This document shows, one piece after another, positions 34,496-47,300 of a stretch of 64,000 bases of DNA. Position 1 is the stretch's first letter. Each line of letters begins with the position of its first letter. Below the pieces are notes generated by a model, which was given only the letters and a program-made list of their open reading frames with translations, was not told where the DNA came from and ran no database searches. The position numbers were made by a program, and so were the translations under genes. Source of the DNA: Gavia stellata. Its lineage: Eukaryota > Chordata > Aves > Gaviiformes > Gaviidae. The stretch spans positions 26,973,965-27,037,964 of the forward strand of contig NC_082602.1 in assembly GCF_030936135.1 (NCBI RefSeq), written 5' to 3'.

Positions 34496-36369
34496 CGTGT
34501 TCTTTTGGCCAGGAGTGCTCCTCCTGGGAAATCCCTGGGCTGCCCGGCACAGCCCGTCTCCCTTTGCCCCTGCTTCTGCTGCTGCGGGGTGGGGAAACGC
34601 AGCTCAGCCTGCAGTCGGTCGGGGCAGGAAGATGGGGATGGAAGACCGCTGCTGTGGCAGGGGGAAAACCCTGTGCTGGGGCTTCCCCAGTGGCACACAG
34701 CTTTCACAGGTCTGTGTCTCACCCAGTGCTTATCTTCTGGGGCAGTTGGTAGCTTTTCTAGGTGAGCAGATGGATACAGTCTCTGGCAGCTGTTTCTTCC
34801 ACCCCATTTTTCATTTTCAGGTCTGTCCCACGTGCCAACCAGCGACAGCCTCCGGTAGTGCTGGGTCCCTCCCTCCTGGAGATGCTAACACTCAGTGGAG
34901 ATCTCTTGGTGGATGCCTGTGAGCTGCCCTCTCCACTGATTGAGGGCTGTTGAGCGATTCATCGGCTGGGAGAAACCAGGTGAGTCAAATGAGCTCATCT
35001 GTGTTACTGCTGCCACCCCGTTTCTTTTCGGTGAAGCAGGTTCCCAGCCCCGAGCAGGGCAGGGGGAAGGCGGAGAGCACACTCCTGGCTCTGAGCACGC
35101 CACATCACCGTGAACTCAGATTTCCCTATGAAAATGGGCTGAAAGGACCAACCCTTCAGGAGGCTGTGAGAATTGATAGCTTTCAAAGACTGGAATGGCA
35201 CTTCGGGGTAAAGGCTGCTCTCGGCTACTCATCATACACATAGTGTGACATTTGTACCATACCTACATCCATGTCCAAGACCCTTGCGCTGGGGCTCCTT
35301 CTTGCTCCCTGTCAGAGGGCATGGTTCAATCAGAGCAGCTGGCTCATTTGTTCCATGAGACTGGATTATCATCTTCTGTCCATTTTAAATATCCCAGAGG
35401 CAATTCCTGCTTTCCTCTCAAAAGTTTATTTTACAGATAAATACAGCTTATTGCCACACAAGGAAGCTTATTTTTTTTCTGACGTATTCAACATCATTTT
35501 CCTCTCCCCAGCGTTCATCTGAAAACATTTTCAGATTTCTTCTCAGCTCAGGTTTCCACACGTGTTCATGAAAGGGGAAAAAAAAGGGTGGTACATTTAC
35601 CTATTTTGTTAAAAAAGAGAGGAACCACCTCCACCGAAGTACATTTGCTGCCAGCACTGAGGTTTCTGCCCACGCTGGCTCCCATTGCAGGGCTAGTTGC
35701 CTTGATGGGATTGCACTGAAAGGGAGGAGCAGGGAGGGGTACCTATAGCTGCTCACAGGCACACACAGCGGGTGTGTGACACACGCTGACTCACAGGGCC
35801 ACAATGCCATTTCCTCTGATCTAAACAGCAACTTGGACAATTACTTTAACGAAATGCAATTGCACCAACCATAATATTTGTGTTCTCCTTTACCTGCGAG
35901 TGAAAACAACCGTTAATGTTCATCCATCAGCAATAAAAACGTGTGGCTAATCAGCTAATGTTTCCATTTTGCCATTGTAGGACATCAGAACCCCTCCATT
36001 TTGCTATTACAGGGCATCAGGACCCCTGGCTGAATGCCACAGGTGACTTTTAGCAAAGGTGCAGCCTGTCTCAGTTCCCAACTGCTTTAACGCTCATTGG
36101 GTTTCTCATTTAGCGGCTTGCATTTATGTGCTGACTCGGGTTCAGGAAGTGTTGTGCACTTTGTAGAACAATTACTTTAGAGAAATCATTTTGCCTTTCC
36201 AGCTCTCCTGGGCAAAAACATAGTAAAAGCTAAATAGATCCTCACAGCTCAGGAAAGTAAGATGTAAAAAGAGTAGGAAGCATCCTCTGGACAGCACAAG
36301 CTACAAAGGGAATTTTACTTCTCCCAAATGCAATTGCCTGGCCTGGATGTTAGAGGTCTGTAAAGGATG
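34496..36369. other. Spacer upstream of CALHM3, no gene seen
   Basis: Contains the presumed CALHM3 promoter and a 32-bp tandem duplication (35964-36027). No coding region recognised. Confidence 0.5.
35964..36027. repeat. Tandem repeat, 2 copies of 32 bp
   Basis: Two adjacent 32-base units beginning ccattttgc and ending acccct differ at 5 positions by hand alignment. Old local duplication. Confidence 0.85.
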
Positions 36370-38280
36370 CCTCAGGGTAATTACCCTTCTCTGGACACGC
36401 TCCAGCACCTCAATGTCCTTCTTGTAGTGAGGGGCCCAAAACTGAACACAGGATTCAAGGTGTGGCCTCACCAGCACCGGGTACAGGGGCACGATCACCT
36501 CCCTGCTCCTGCTGGCCACGCTATTCCTGATACAGGCCAGGATGCCGTTAGCCTTCTTGGCCACCTGGGCACACTGCTGACTCATATTCAGTCAATCAAC
36601 ACCCCCAGGTCCTTTTCTGTGGGGCAGCTTTCCAGCCACTCGTCCCCAAGCCTGTAGCGCTGCATGGGGTTGTTGTGACCCAAGTGCAGGACCCGGCACT
36701 TGGCCTTGTTGAACCTCATACAATTGGCCTCGGCCCATCGATCCAGCCTGTCCAGATCCCTCCTTAGAGCCTTCCTACCCTCGATCAGATCAACACTCCC
36801 ACCCAACTTGGTGTCATCTGCAAACTTACTGAGGGAGCACTCAATCCCCTCATCTAGATCATCGATAAATATATTAAACAAGATTGGTCCCAAAACTGAG
36901 CCCTGGGGAACACGGCTTGTGTCTGGCTGCCAACTGGATTTAACTCCATTCACAAGTCTCTGGGCTCAGCCATCCAGCCAGTTTTTTACCTGACAAAGTA
37001 TACACCCGCCCAAGCCATGAGCCACCAGTCTCTCCAGGAGAATGCTGTGGGAAACAGTGTCGAAGGCTTTACTGAAGTCCAGGCAGACAACATCGACAGC
37101 CTTTCCCTCATCCACCAGGCGGGTCACCTGGTCATAGAAGGAGATCAGGTTGGTCAAGCAGGACCTGCCTTTCATGAACCCGTGCTGGCTGGGCCTGATC
37201 CCTTGGTTGTCCTGCACGTGCTCTGTGAGCACCCTCAAGATGAACCTCTCCATAATCTTCCCCGGCACCGAGGTCAGGCTGACAGGCCTGTAGTTCCCCG
37301 GATCCTCCTTCCGGCCCTTCTTGTAGATGGGTGTCACATTGGCAAGCCTCCAGTCGTCTGGGACCTCCCCTGTCAACCAGGACTGTTGATAAATGATGGA
37401 GAGTGCCTTGGCAAGCTCCTCCGCCAGCTCCCTCAGCACCCTTGGGTGGATGCCATCAGGCCCCGTAGACTTGTGAGTGTCCAGGTGGCATAGCAGGTCA
37501 TTAACTGCTTCCTCCTGGATCATGGGGAGTTTATTTTGCTCTCCATTCTTGTCTTCCAGCTCAGGGAGCTGAATAACCTGGGGATACCTGGTGTGGCTAT
37601 TAAAGACTGAGGCAAAGGCGGCATTAAATACCTCAGCCTTTTCCTCATCCTTGGTGACTGTTTCCCCCCGCATCCAATAAAAGATGGAGATTCTCCTTGG
37701 CTCTCTTTTTGTTGTTAATATATTTGTAAAACCATTTTTTGTTATGCCTTACAACAGTGGCAAGATTGAGCTCTAGCTGGGCATTTGCCTTTCTAATTCC
37801 CTCTCTGCATGACCTAACGAGATCCTTGTACTCTTCTTCAGTTGCCTGCCCCTTCTTCCAAAGGTGATAAACTCTCCCTTTTTTCCTGAGTCCCAGCAAA
37901 AGCTCCCTGTTCAGCCAGGCCGGTTGTCTTTCCCACTGGCTCTTCTTACGGCACATGGGCACAGCCTGCTCCTGCGCCTTTAAGATTTCCTTCTTGAAGA
38001 ATGTTCAGCCTCCCTAGACCCCTTTGCCCTTCAGGACTGTCTCCCAAGGGACCCTCTCAACCAGTGTCCTGAACAGACCGACGTCTGCCCTCCGGAAGCC
38101 CATGGTAGTGGTTTTGCTGAACCCTCTCCTTACTTCACCAAGAACTGAGAATTCTATCATTTCACGGTTGCTAAGCCCAAGACGGCCTCCAGCAGGATAT
38201 CTGCCTTGTTTGCCTCCCCCCTCATCCTTACCCATAAGCACTCGACCTTGTCATCACAATCATTGAGCTCTATACAATCA
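36370..38280 (-). mobile_element. CR1 LINE, ORF2 fragment with internal deletion
   Basis: On the minus strand this reads CR1 ORF2: a scrap of endonuclease (CIELNDCDDKVECLWVRMRG), then GRLGLSNREMIEFSVLGEV and the linker, then reverse transcriptase with [53 protein letters not shown] and the catalytic FADDTKLGG. At about 38192 the sequence jumps from EANKADILLE to GRLGLSNREM, so roughly 90 codons of the endonuclease domain are missing. At the low-coordinate end, similarity stops after LERVQRRV, so the ORF2 tail and 3' UTR are absent; most CR1 copies keep their 3' end. Several frame changes show it is dead. The conserved blocks are still easy to read, so it is not among the oldest copies. Confidence 0.95.
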
Positions 38281-38283
38281 AAA

Positions 38284-38362
38284 CACTCCCTAACATACAG
38301 AGCCATCCCTAACATACAGAGTCACTCCCTAACATACAGAGTCACTCCCTAACATACGGAGC
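38284..38362. repeat. Tandem repeat, 4 copies of about 20 bp
   Basis: The units CACTCCCTAACATACAGAGY lie at 38284-38303, 38304-38322 (19 bases), 38323-38342 and 38343-38362, with few differences. They abut the 5' limit of the CR1 fragment within a few bases. Confidence 0.95.
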
Positions 38363-41300
38363 TGCTGTCATTAGCAGCAAAAGACATCGGGAGCTTCCTG
38401 GGGAGAGAGAGAAAGGACCCTTGAAGTAAGTAAATTGCTAGATATGGGCAAATGTTCAAAAAGATTCTAAAAATAAGCACATTTGATTACTCAGTTCTTA
38501 GGGTGAAACAAAGAGGAAACAAGAACTAAAATCATCTATCTCCTCTCCTCCAGCAAGGGGACCTGCCCCATGTCCCCAGCGGTGTAGTCACCCTTCTGAG
38601 CCTGCTGCGAGGCTGCCTGCGGCTCTCTGGGGCTGTTGGACAGGGGCACCATCCTCAGAGGAAGGCAACTGCTCCTTGGCAGCAAATCTCCAAAACCGCC
38701 CTGAAAGCTATTGTTCCTCAGCACATCTTTCTGATGTCCACGTTGGACAACTCTTTGCTTTTGCCTCAGCACTGGAGAACATGGGGAGAGGGAGGGGGAT
38801 GCCCATCCCTGCTCTTTATGGGAGTAAAATACCAGCCGTAGCCTTTTTGCCTCGTATGACGGAGAGGGTGGTGGGTACAGGTGTGGGAAATCCTCACCCT
38901 ATAGGTGAGAGCCCTTTTGGTGCAGCACAGCCATCAGTCCCACTTGCTTTGGGGAAAAAGATTATTTCAGTCACCAAAATTTGAGTTGGTCATTTAAAAT
39001 AGGAGAAATTGAGCAGAATGGTATGGTCAGTTTTGTGCATGAGCCTGCCTCCAGAGCAGCACTGATGGGGAGCACACAACACGCATGCCTTCGGAGTGTG
39101 TGCATATCCAGAGCAAGCCCTTATACATATATTTAGGTGGGGAGCAGAGAGCCAGCAGCGCAGGTCCAGTGTGTCTGGGGCTGTGCCCTTGGTCTGTGCC
39201 ACCAGCTCCACGCTCAGTGTTGGGTCCGTCCCCGAAGGACGGAGGCAGGAGCACTGTGGCTGAGCCAGTAACCCCACTTGCTCCCTGGCCTCCCCCAAAC
39301 CCCAGCAATGAGTGAGCTGCTGGGGATATGAATTGCTTTGTCACACTTTGGTCTCCCTTTTCTGTGCTGGAACTGGACCCTCTTTTCTGCAGGAAAGCCG
39401 GTGTCCAGGAGCAGACATCTCACCCGTCCCAAAGCTTGCTCTGCTGGAAACAGGCCATTGCCATGAGCACTTGTCCTGGCAGCAGGGAAGGGCCCCCAGA
39501 GCTCCGGTGGGAGTGCTCCTGGCCCATGGCGTGGGAGATAATGGGTTACCTCATTAGGAGATGTTTGCAGTTATTTATAACAACTTTGACAAATTATTTA
39601 ATTACCCAGACTCAATTTTTTCTGTCCTGAACGTTGGTCTCAGGCAAAATATTTTTAGAAAACTGTTACACAGGTTGGTCAGCTGCTCCTGAGATGATGT
39701 AAAGGCATTAAAAAAAGGACTTCTTTTCCCCTATTAAAAACAGGCGGTTGTGCAATTGATCTGCAAAGGCGCAGCAACTCTGACACCCCCCCTTGAGTGC
39801 ACAGTGGTGACTGTCGACTGTCCTGCTCCGAGTGGGTGCTGCAGTCGGGGTGCCCCCACCAGCACCACAGGAGGCTGAGTTATCGCCCTGCTCCTTTTTG
39901 TGCCTCTGTTGCCAGCCGTAGAGTTACCCTGGGACAAACTGGGATGCAGAACTGGGCCAGCACCTTCCCAGACTGCAGGAGATGGCTATGAAATTAATTT
40001 AGCTCTGAATGTCTCTTCCTTCCTAATTTCTTGGTTCATTAATTGCCACATGGGGATGCCACCTCCACGTGATGTTTGGTTAAAAGGAGCACTGTATGGT
40101 CACAAGCAGCAGGCACCGAGCAACATGTGCTCCTCACCTCAGTTTCCCTTTATGGGGTTAAGTGTGGATCCACATGGACCCCCCCACCGGCTGCTGGAAG
40201 GATGAGTAAGTCACTGGTGAAACGCTGTGCCCTGTGGCATGAGAGCAGCTACGTTTCCACAGGAGGACTGTGGTCTGGTCTCTGTTTTTGGCACCTGTCA
40301 GCTGGTGAATTGGAAAACCCCTTCCACCTGGCCGAGTTTATTCGGAGGACAAGGGTTAATGCTTTTCCAAGGCTTAGAGGGAATATGTCATCTTCTGTTT
40401 AAGTGAAGGCCATTAACACCATAAATCGCCTTTACCAGCTACAGGGCCTCCAGGCCAATATCTTGTTCCTCTGTAGTTCAGGTGGGCCTGTTGCTAACCC
40501 TTGGGCACACTGGTAGACACCCCTGAGAGCCTGTCTATACTTGACGGCAGGTAGCAACTGAGCTTTATTTTCTATTACCTTTTTCAGACAGTTTGGGGAC
40601 CAGTGTTCCACTGGTATCTGAGGACAGCGGAACAGCATCATTGCCTTATTTCTCTGCAGAGCTGGCAGAGGATTTTACGCCTCACTGCCTGGAAATCTTT
40701 CAGCGTCTTCAATTTATCACAGCAGAAGTCACCGTCCATTTCAACTGCCCGTGAAGAAGGACATAGGCAGTATTTCCTCCCTCCAAACACTATGCAAACT
40801 CCCGACAGTCACTGGCAGCAGAGACAAATTAAAATACTGCTGGCTCTGTGGGGCAGGGACCACCTGAGTATTTTTGCACAGCTGAGTACTCTGCCCAGGC
40901 TAAGCAAATAATCAGTAATGACCATTAAATGATTAATGAGATGCTAGGAAAAATAAAGGCAGCATTGTGAAACATAGTTTGTCTTCACTAATAATGTTCT
41001 CTGGAGATTAGATACTCCTGTGTTCTGCCTTGTAACTTCATTAAAGCACCAACATGCAGCTGACTGACAGTGAGAAAATATATGGCTTAGTTATGTGTTG
41101 TTCTTCTTAAGACCTCATTATATATTGCTCTCCTGGCCGTTAGCACTTGGCTTTTTGGCTTATGTGGAAGCCCTGTTTCCTGATCTCTGCATTATCCCAA
41201 CTTTGACCTAATTCACACCATTTCTGACTGCAAGAGCTTTTTGCGAGGCCGTTTATCTGCTTGGCTTGGAGCTGATGCTGCAGCAAGATCATTTGAGATG

Positions 41301-44300
41301 GAGTGTCTTCTCATCTTGAGAGTGAATTAAGGAATAAGGTGGAGAATTAGGGAAACATACTGATATCTTAATATCCCAGCTCAGACTTTCTCTGATTTGC
41401 GAATGCTCGCATATCTTCCAACAGAGGTGCAGGCCCCAGACAGCAGATTGAAGGCTGCTGACATTTAACTAGCTTTTCTCGTTATTTTCCTCAGATTCTT
41501 AAAATTAAGCTCCAGCCCTAGGGACCCCACAGTTTACAGGCTGAAAACCACTGATAACAAACTTTTCTTGAGAGATTAGTCTGTCTTCAGTTTGCAGAGA
41601 TGTCATAGAAACTATTTAGGTGTTTAAAGGGAAGTGGAGGTTGGGTGATGAAACACATCTCAGTGCCGTGACCCTGGGCCTCTGCAGCCGTTGGGGTTCA
41701 GGGCTGACACAGTGCTTATCCAGTGTGACTACTCCAGGAAGCAGACCAAGTCCTTCGATAGCTGGATTCATGACTTTTAAGCCAAAATTTCTGTTTCTGT
41801 TGCGTTGTTAATTCACCAAAGACCCTCAGGTAAGTCACAGCTAAAAGCTGATTCTGCCACCGTCCAGGGATGCTCTTGGATAGCAGGGGCATGAGCGCTC
41901 GACTTGCAGACGTTGGCTGCCAGTGCTCAGATCCCATGCACAGGTTGGTTTACTGACACTCTTCTACTGGCTGTTATGTTGAAATGACTGTAAGATAATA
42001 AAGCCTTGTTTGATATAACCATAGCGAATATGACTTTATAAAATAACCTCCTAATTATGTTTCTGTATCTCATTACAAGTTGTTCCACATTGACAGTCAA
42101 GAACAGATGTCATATACAAAGTCAACTTTCTGTTGACTCTTACCAGCCATTCAAGCAGTAACCATTTGGGGTACTAGATAAGGACTCCTAAATTTTCAAG
42201 ATGTAATCCATAGCACAGATTTCTTAAAACACTCCTGTGGCTATAGATGTGTTGTTACAACATGAATCTACCTGCACCGACTGTGATAGCGGCTGAATTT
42301 AGTATTTCTGGGATGCACATACAATGATGTATGAGTTCCCTAGAGACAAAGTGATTAATGTCATAGATCTTTTGTAAGGAATGATCATATATTTGTCTAA
42401 TGTACGTGTCAGGAATGGAAGAAGTTTGTAAAGATAGACAGAGAAATTTATTAGGAAATTTCACATTTTTTTTACCCAAGAAATTTTTTTTTTACTTGAA
42501 GCTTTAAGCAAAACTGACTGTTTTCGAGTGAAGCATGGAGTTATGAAGAAGCATCCCAGTGTCACTGCTGTACACTCTGGTGCAGTAGAGCAGGGGCTTT
42601 AAAAATGGGGAGCTAGGGCTGCTTGCACCCAGAGGGACTAGAGCTGGGGGGAGGGAGGGAGCAGAGCAAAGCCTCTAAATGGTGTGGGAACACCTTTTCT
42701 TGGTGCAACACAGTGATGCACGGGTCTTAAACAGTGCATTTAAAAAGGGCAAGCTTGTGTCCTTGTGTTTAACTTGCAGAGGGCCCCTTGGGCACGGAGC
42801 AGAGCTGCAGCTCCTGCGGTCCGGTCTGCCTGCAGCCGCTTCGCCCTGCACTACCATCCGTCGGTCTGTCGGATCATACTCAGGAGGCAAGAGGGAGATT
42901 TTTCAGGAGTTCTGAGCATCCCTGGAAGTGGTGCCGGGCAGATTAGCACTGCCAGCCATGCTGTGGTGTTGCTCAGTAATAGTTGTCAGAACTTGTGCAG
43001 CGTTGATGTAATGCTGGAGGTTGAAGCACAAGCGCGGTTGTCATTCAGGATGCTTGGTCTCATCTCATGTATGTATCTCAACTACAAATCTTTATTAAGT
43101 TTTAAGAGACATTAGGCATTTTCTGAGCTAAATGTGTGGTAGTGCAATGTTAACTCTTACGCACTGCACATATACTGCAGTGGTTGGACTGGTAACTGAG
43201 AGTGAAGCAATCCCACTGGCAGGGCTGGGTGGGGATAAGGGTGGTGATCTCTGCTCCACTGTGCTGTAAACCATGAATCAGGAAGAGGAGTTTCCCAAGA
43301 AAAGTGAGGTATGCATCAAAACATCATAACCAAAACACTACAGACGTTTTCTTGTTAGAAGAAAATCCAATCTCTCTGCACAGGGGTTAAAATCCATCTC
43401 ATCTCCATGTTCCTTGGTGCTGCGAGGTGGGAGATTTACTCTTCCAGTGCCTTGTGTAGTTATTTACTCTTGTATACAGTGGTGATTAAAAACCCCTGCC
43501 TCTGTGAGAGGAGCATGTGCATGCAGCGAGGCACAATGTGTGTTTTGCAAAAGTATAAACCATCACATACAGCAGTATTTAATCCAGTCAGGGTTTGGGT
43601 TTGTCTCAGGTTTCCTTCAGGCACCAGTGCTGACTCTGAACTTGCCTCAGAGTGAGTCACAGACAGAAAACTCAGCGCATTGTGGCATATAGCTGCAGAG
43701 AAAAAAAAAACAGTGGCTCTTTCTCATCAGAAGCCTTTAGTCACATCCTTTGACAGCCCTCTTTCCCAACCACCCTGGCCCCCGGCAGCGCAGTCACAGG
43801 GATGAAGCCTCAGCCGGCTCCTCATCGGAGCAGACACAGCCCTGCTCGGGCGGCAGCTGCAGCCACTGTCACCCAGGATGGAGCCCGTGCGGGAAGGGCT
43901 GAGCAGCTCTGACATCTCTCTACCCCGAGCTGCTGCTGCTTTTCTAAAAGCCTTTTCTTCTGGATAAAAATCTATCTTGTCTTACAGACTCCTCTGGTTC
44001 AGAGTAGCTCAGCTGGACATCAGCTATCTTTTTAGGCGGTTCATTCAGGAGTAGCAACAACAGGGTTGTTTAGAAACTGTGAAGAAGACATCTTAATCAT
44101 CCAGGCAAATATAAAAATTTTCTCTCCTAGCTCTTCTTCTTATCTTCTGTAAAGAGGAGCTTTACCATGTATCTGGGGATCTGGTAACAGTTTAAATATT
44201 ATGGAAGTTGTGAGAGCTTGTTGGCCAGCATATGTGTATACACACACACTGCTGTCTGGTCATCATCTCCTCTGCAAAATAGCAAGTGACTTCTGATCCT

Positions 44301-47300
44301 AAGTAAAATCCATGTTCTGCTATAAAAATACCATTTCATTCACCTACTGATGCTAGGGTCACCTGAGCTAAAACACACATCCCTGAAGCATTTAAAACTG
44401 GTGCTTCACAGTAGCTGCAATTCATCTTCCGGCAAAATTAGAGTCCTGTTTCACAAGGCTGTCTTGTCATCTAGCTTTTGACTTTATCTGTGTATATAAT
44501 CCACCTTCTCATGTAGTTAATCTTCTTCTCTGTGTATATTTATGATATTTATATAGTGCTGGATGTCTCCAGAATGCTGTGAACACAGATGTAGTTATCT
44601 GATTACGGCAATTCTGTCTTTCTCCCAGGAAAATAACAGCCTGCCTTAAACTTCTCAGGGGGGGTCTCTTCCTTTCACCAGCAGCAGATATTCTGTGTGA
44701 TGACAAGTGCCTAGTGAATGATCCTGGTGGCAGATTTTGTCTATGCTTGGCCATGAGAAATGGGAAACCAACAAATCCTAGGAAGCTTAAGATGGTCAGA
44801 CTCGAAAGTACAGTTTTCCTTTCTCTGCCCAACTCTTATTTCTTGTCTCTCCCACATTCTGACTTTGGAGCTTGCCCCTGAGCTTAAAAGCTTTAGAACT
44901 TGACCTCTAACAACTTATCAGAGGGAAGATGGGAGGAAGAGGTGGCCACAGGTTGCTGTGGGTTTACTGCTGCATTGCTGATCTGTGGCATGTTCCTGCT
45001 CGCTGTCCCCAGGTACATAATCATATGGAGTAATTCATACATGTTTTTAGAAGAGGCAATCCCAAGAAAGCAATAAACTTCATCCAGAGCAGCACGTAAT
45101 CTTATAGAAACTGTATGGTAAACCCAACCATTCCAGTCCCGCAACAAGCTCTTGTAGACAGTTAAGGACAAAAACATGCCATCATCAGAGACAGATGGTC
45201 CTTCACAAAACAGACCCTCTCAGTCCTGGTCCTCACTGCAGAGCACAAAATAACTTTGGAAGACAAGATTATGGACTGCAGTTTATAACTTTACTTAATA
45301 CTAACAATCACGGACTCAGCAGAAATGGTCTTTTAAGGCACATTGTAATTTTCCATATTCTCCACCCTAAGCTAAATCCTTGTGGTCCCACAGGCGGTAA
45401 TTACCTGCTGTGCCTTGCAGAGGATAATCATCTTCTCACTCTGCCTTTGGTAACATCCCCTTTCTGTCTAACCACTCCTGCCTTTCTGCAGCAAATAGCT
45501 AGAATCACATCAAGTGGGATGATAGGATCCTGTGGCTTCATAATAGCCACCCCTCTGCTCCTTCAAGTTTTATCTGCAGTAACAGTGCTTTGAGTATGGG
45601 CCTTTTCCAAGAGCTCCGAATGCTCCTGAACTGTTCTGTGTTAAACCTTCTGGGGAACTCGGTGTCTTGACTTTGGTAGCATATGCAGCATTAAGTGTGC
45701 TGTTGTAAATCAATCCCTGTCCCTTCATCAAGACCTTTCATGGGCGGACCCCCTTGTGTCCTCTCCGCCTCTTCCCCTCCCTTCTCTATAATGGCAACAT
45801 GTCCCTTTGAGCCATTTCTCGTACTTAAACCTCATTAAATTTTCCCTTTTCTTTAGCTGATGGCAGTCCCTCTCTGCAAAATACCATGTAGTGACTCTGA
45901 GGGGCGCTACAGAAAATATTTGAGGTGCACGTCAGAAACAACGATTGAGTGACAGCATAGGTGAGTGAGGAAGGTCGGGAGAACTAATCCCCCTCCGGCT
46001 TGGTCGCAGCCAGGGTCCCTCAGCAGTTAATGGCTTAGCAGGCTTCTTGCAGCTAATTTCCCAGCCATGAAGCAGCACCTTCAGCTCAGCCTGCTCGGGG
46101 CCTCTGCACCTTTTCTGGTATTCACCTCCACTTTCCCAGCCCTCTTCTTTTCATCTGGCCTCCCTGGACTCATTGCCAAGAACCACCCTTGCTCTTGAGG
46201 AGTAAATCATCTCTGTGTGATTGAAGCTGATTTTTGGGGGGAACCAAGCCAGCAAACAGTGGCCACAAAACAACCACAAACCGTCTTTGCTGCTGCTGGT
46301 TACAAGCAGCGCCTGGAGCTGACTTCACTTGGGTGTTTGCTGGCTTCCAGCCGTGACTTTCTGACCTGAGCGGCGGAGCAGAACGATTAATCCGTATAAG
46401 TGCAAGGCAGGGACTGTATTTTGGGTTATTTCAGATTATCAAATTCTCAATCTCTGCATCTGGCGTAATCATTGTTTTATTGCCTGTGTCCTCTTTTAGC
46501 TAGAAGTGAGCTCTGGAAGCGGACAGAAGCATTGCAAACCCAGCTCTTGCTGTTGAATTCCTGCCCAAAATGAGGCTAGACACCACCCTAAAGGGTTTTG
46601 ACTACTGCAAAGATGGAGAGGGTGAAAATAAGAACTGTAAGAATTTTATAAAGACAAAAACCTTGCCTTGGAAATTGGCCTTAAATACTAGTAAGGCCAT
46701 AACCAGTGCCTTCACCTGTTCAATTTGTGGAAAAGAAGGTTAAATGATGGAACCACGATTCATAAGTATCTACTTTGCCTGCTGGATCAAACAGAAAAAC
46801 ATCTACCAAGCACGGCTGACATGGAACTTGCAACTCAGAGAATTCAGACTGAAAAGGAGTTGTAAGTTTTTAACAGACAGTCATTTAAACATTGCAAAAA
46901 TTAGCCTAATAGTGTAGTGGCTTCTCCTTTACTTACAATTTTAAAATTAAAGGAGAGTTTGTTTTCTAAATGTCTTGGAGACACTGAAAATCTTGTCATT
47001 AGTTCATAGGCAGAGAAGCAAAATTTTCTTTTGAATCCAGTAGGCATAACTCATGCAGAGGCTTTTAGAAGAGATAATAGTGTCAGGAATATGTTCATCA
47101 GTAAATGAGAGCTGAAAATCTATAACTGTTCGTGAAGTGAGTAATGATGGGTGATGCTCAGTTACTAGGCTCTAATGCCGCCTGCAGGATTTTAGTGACA
47201 GCATGAACAATACGAGTGGTGCAGTTCGAATTGGAGTATTTATTCAGACGGGGAGTGTTTAGTCCTGATGTTCACATTTATCAGAACCCAGTGACAGTAT

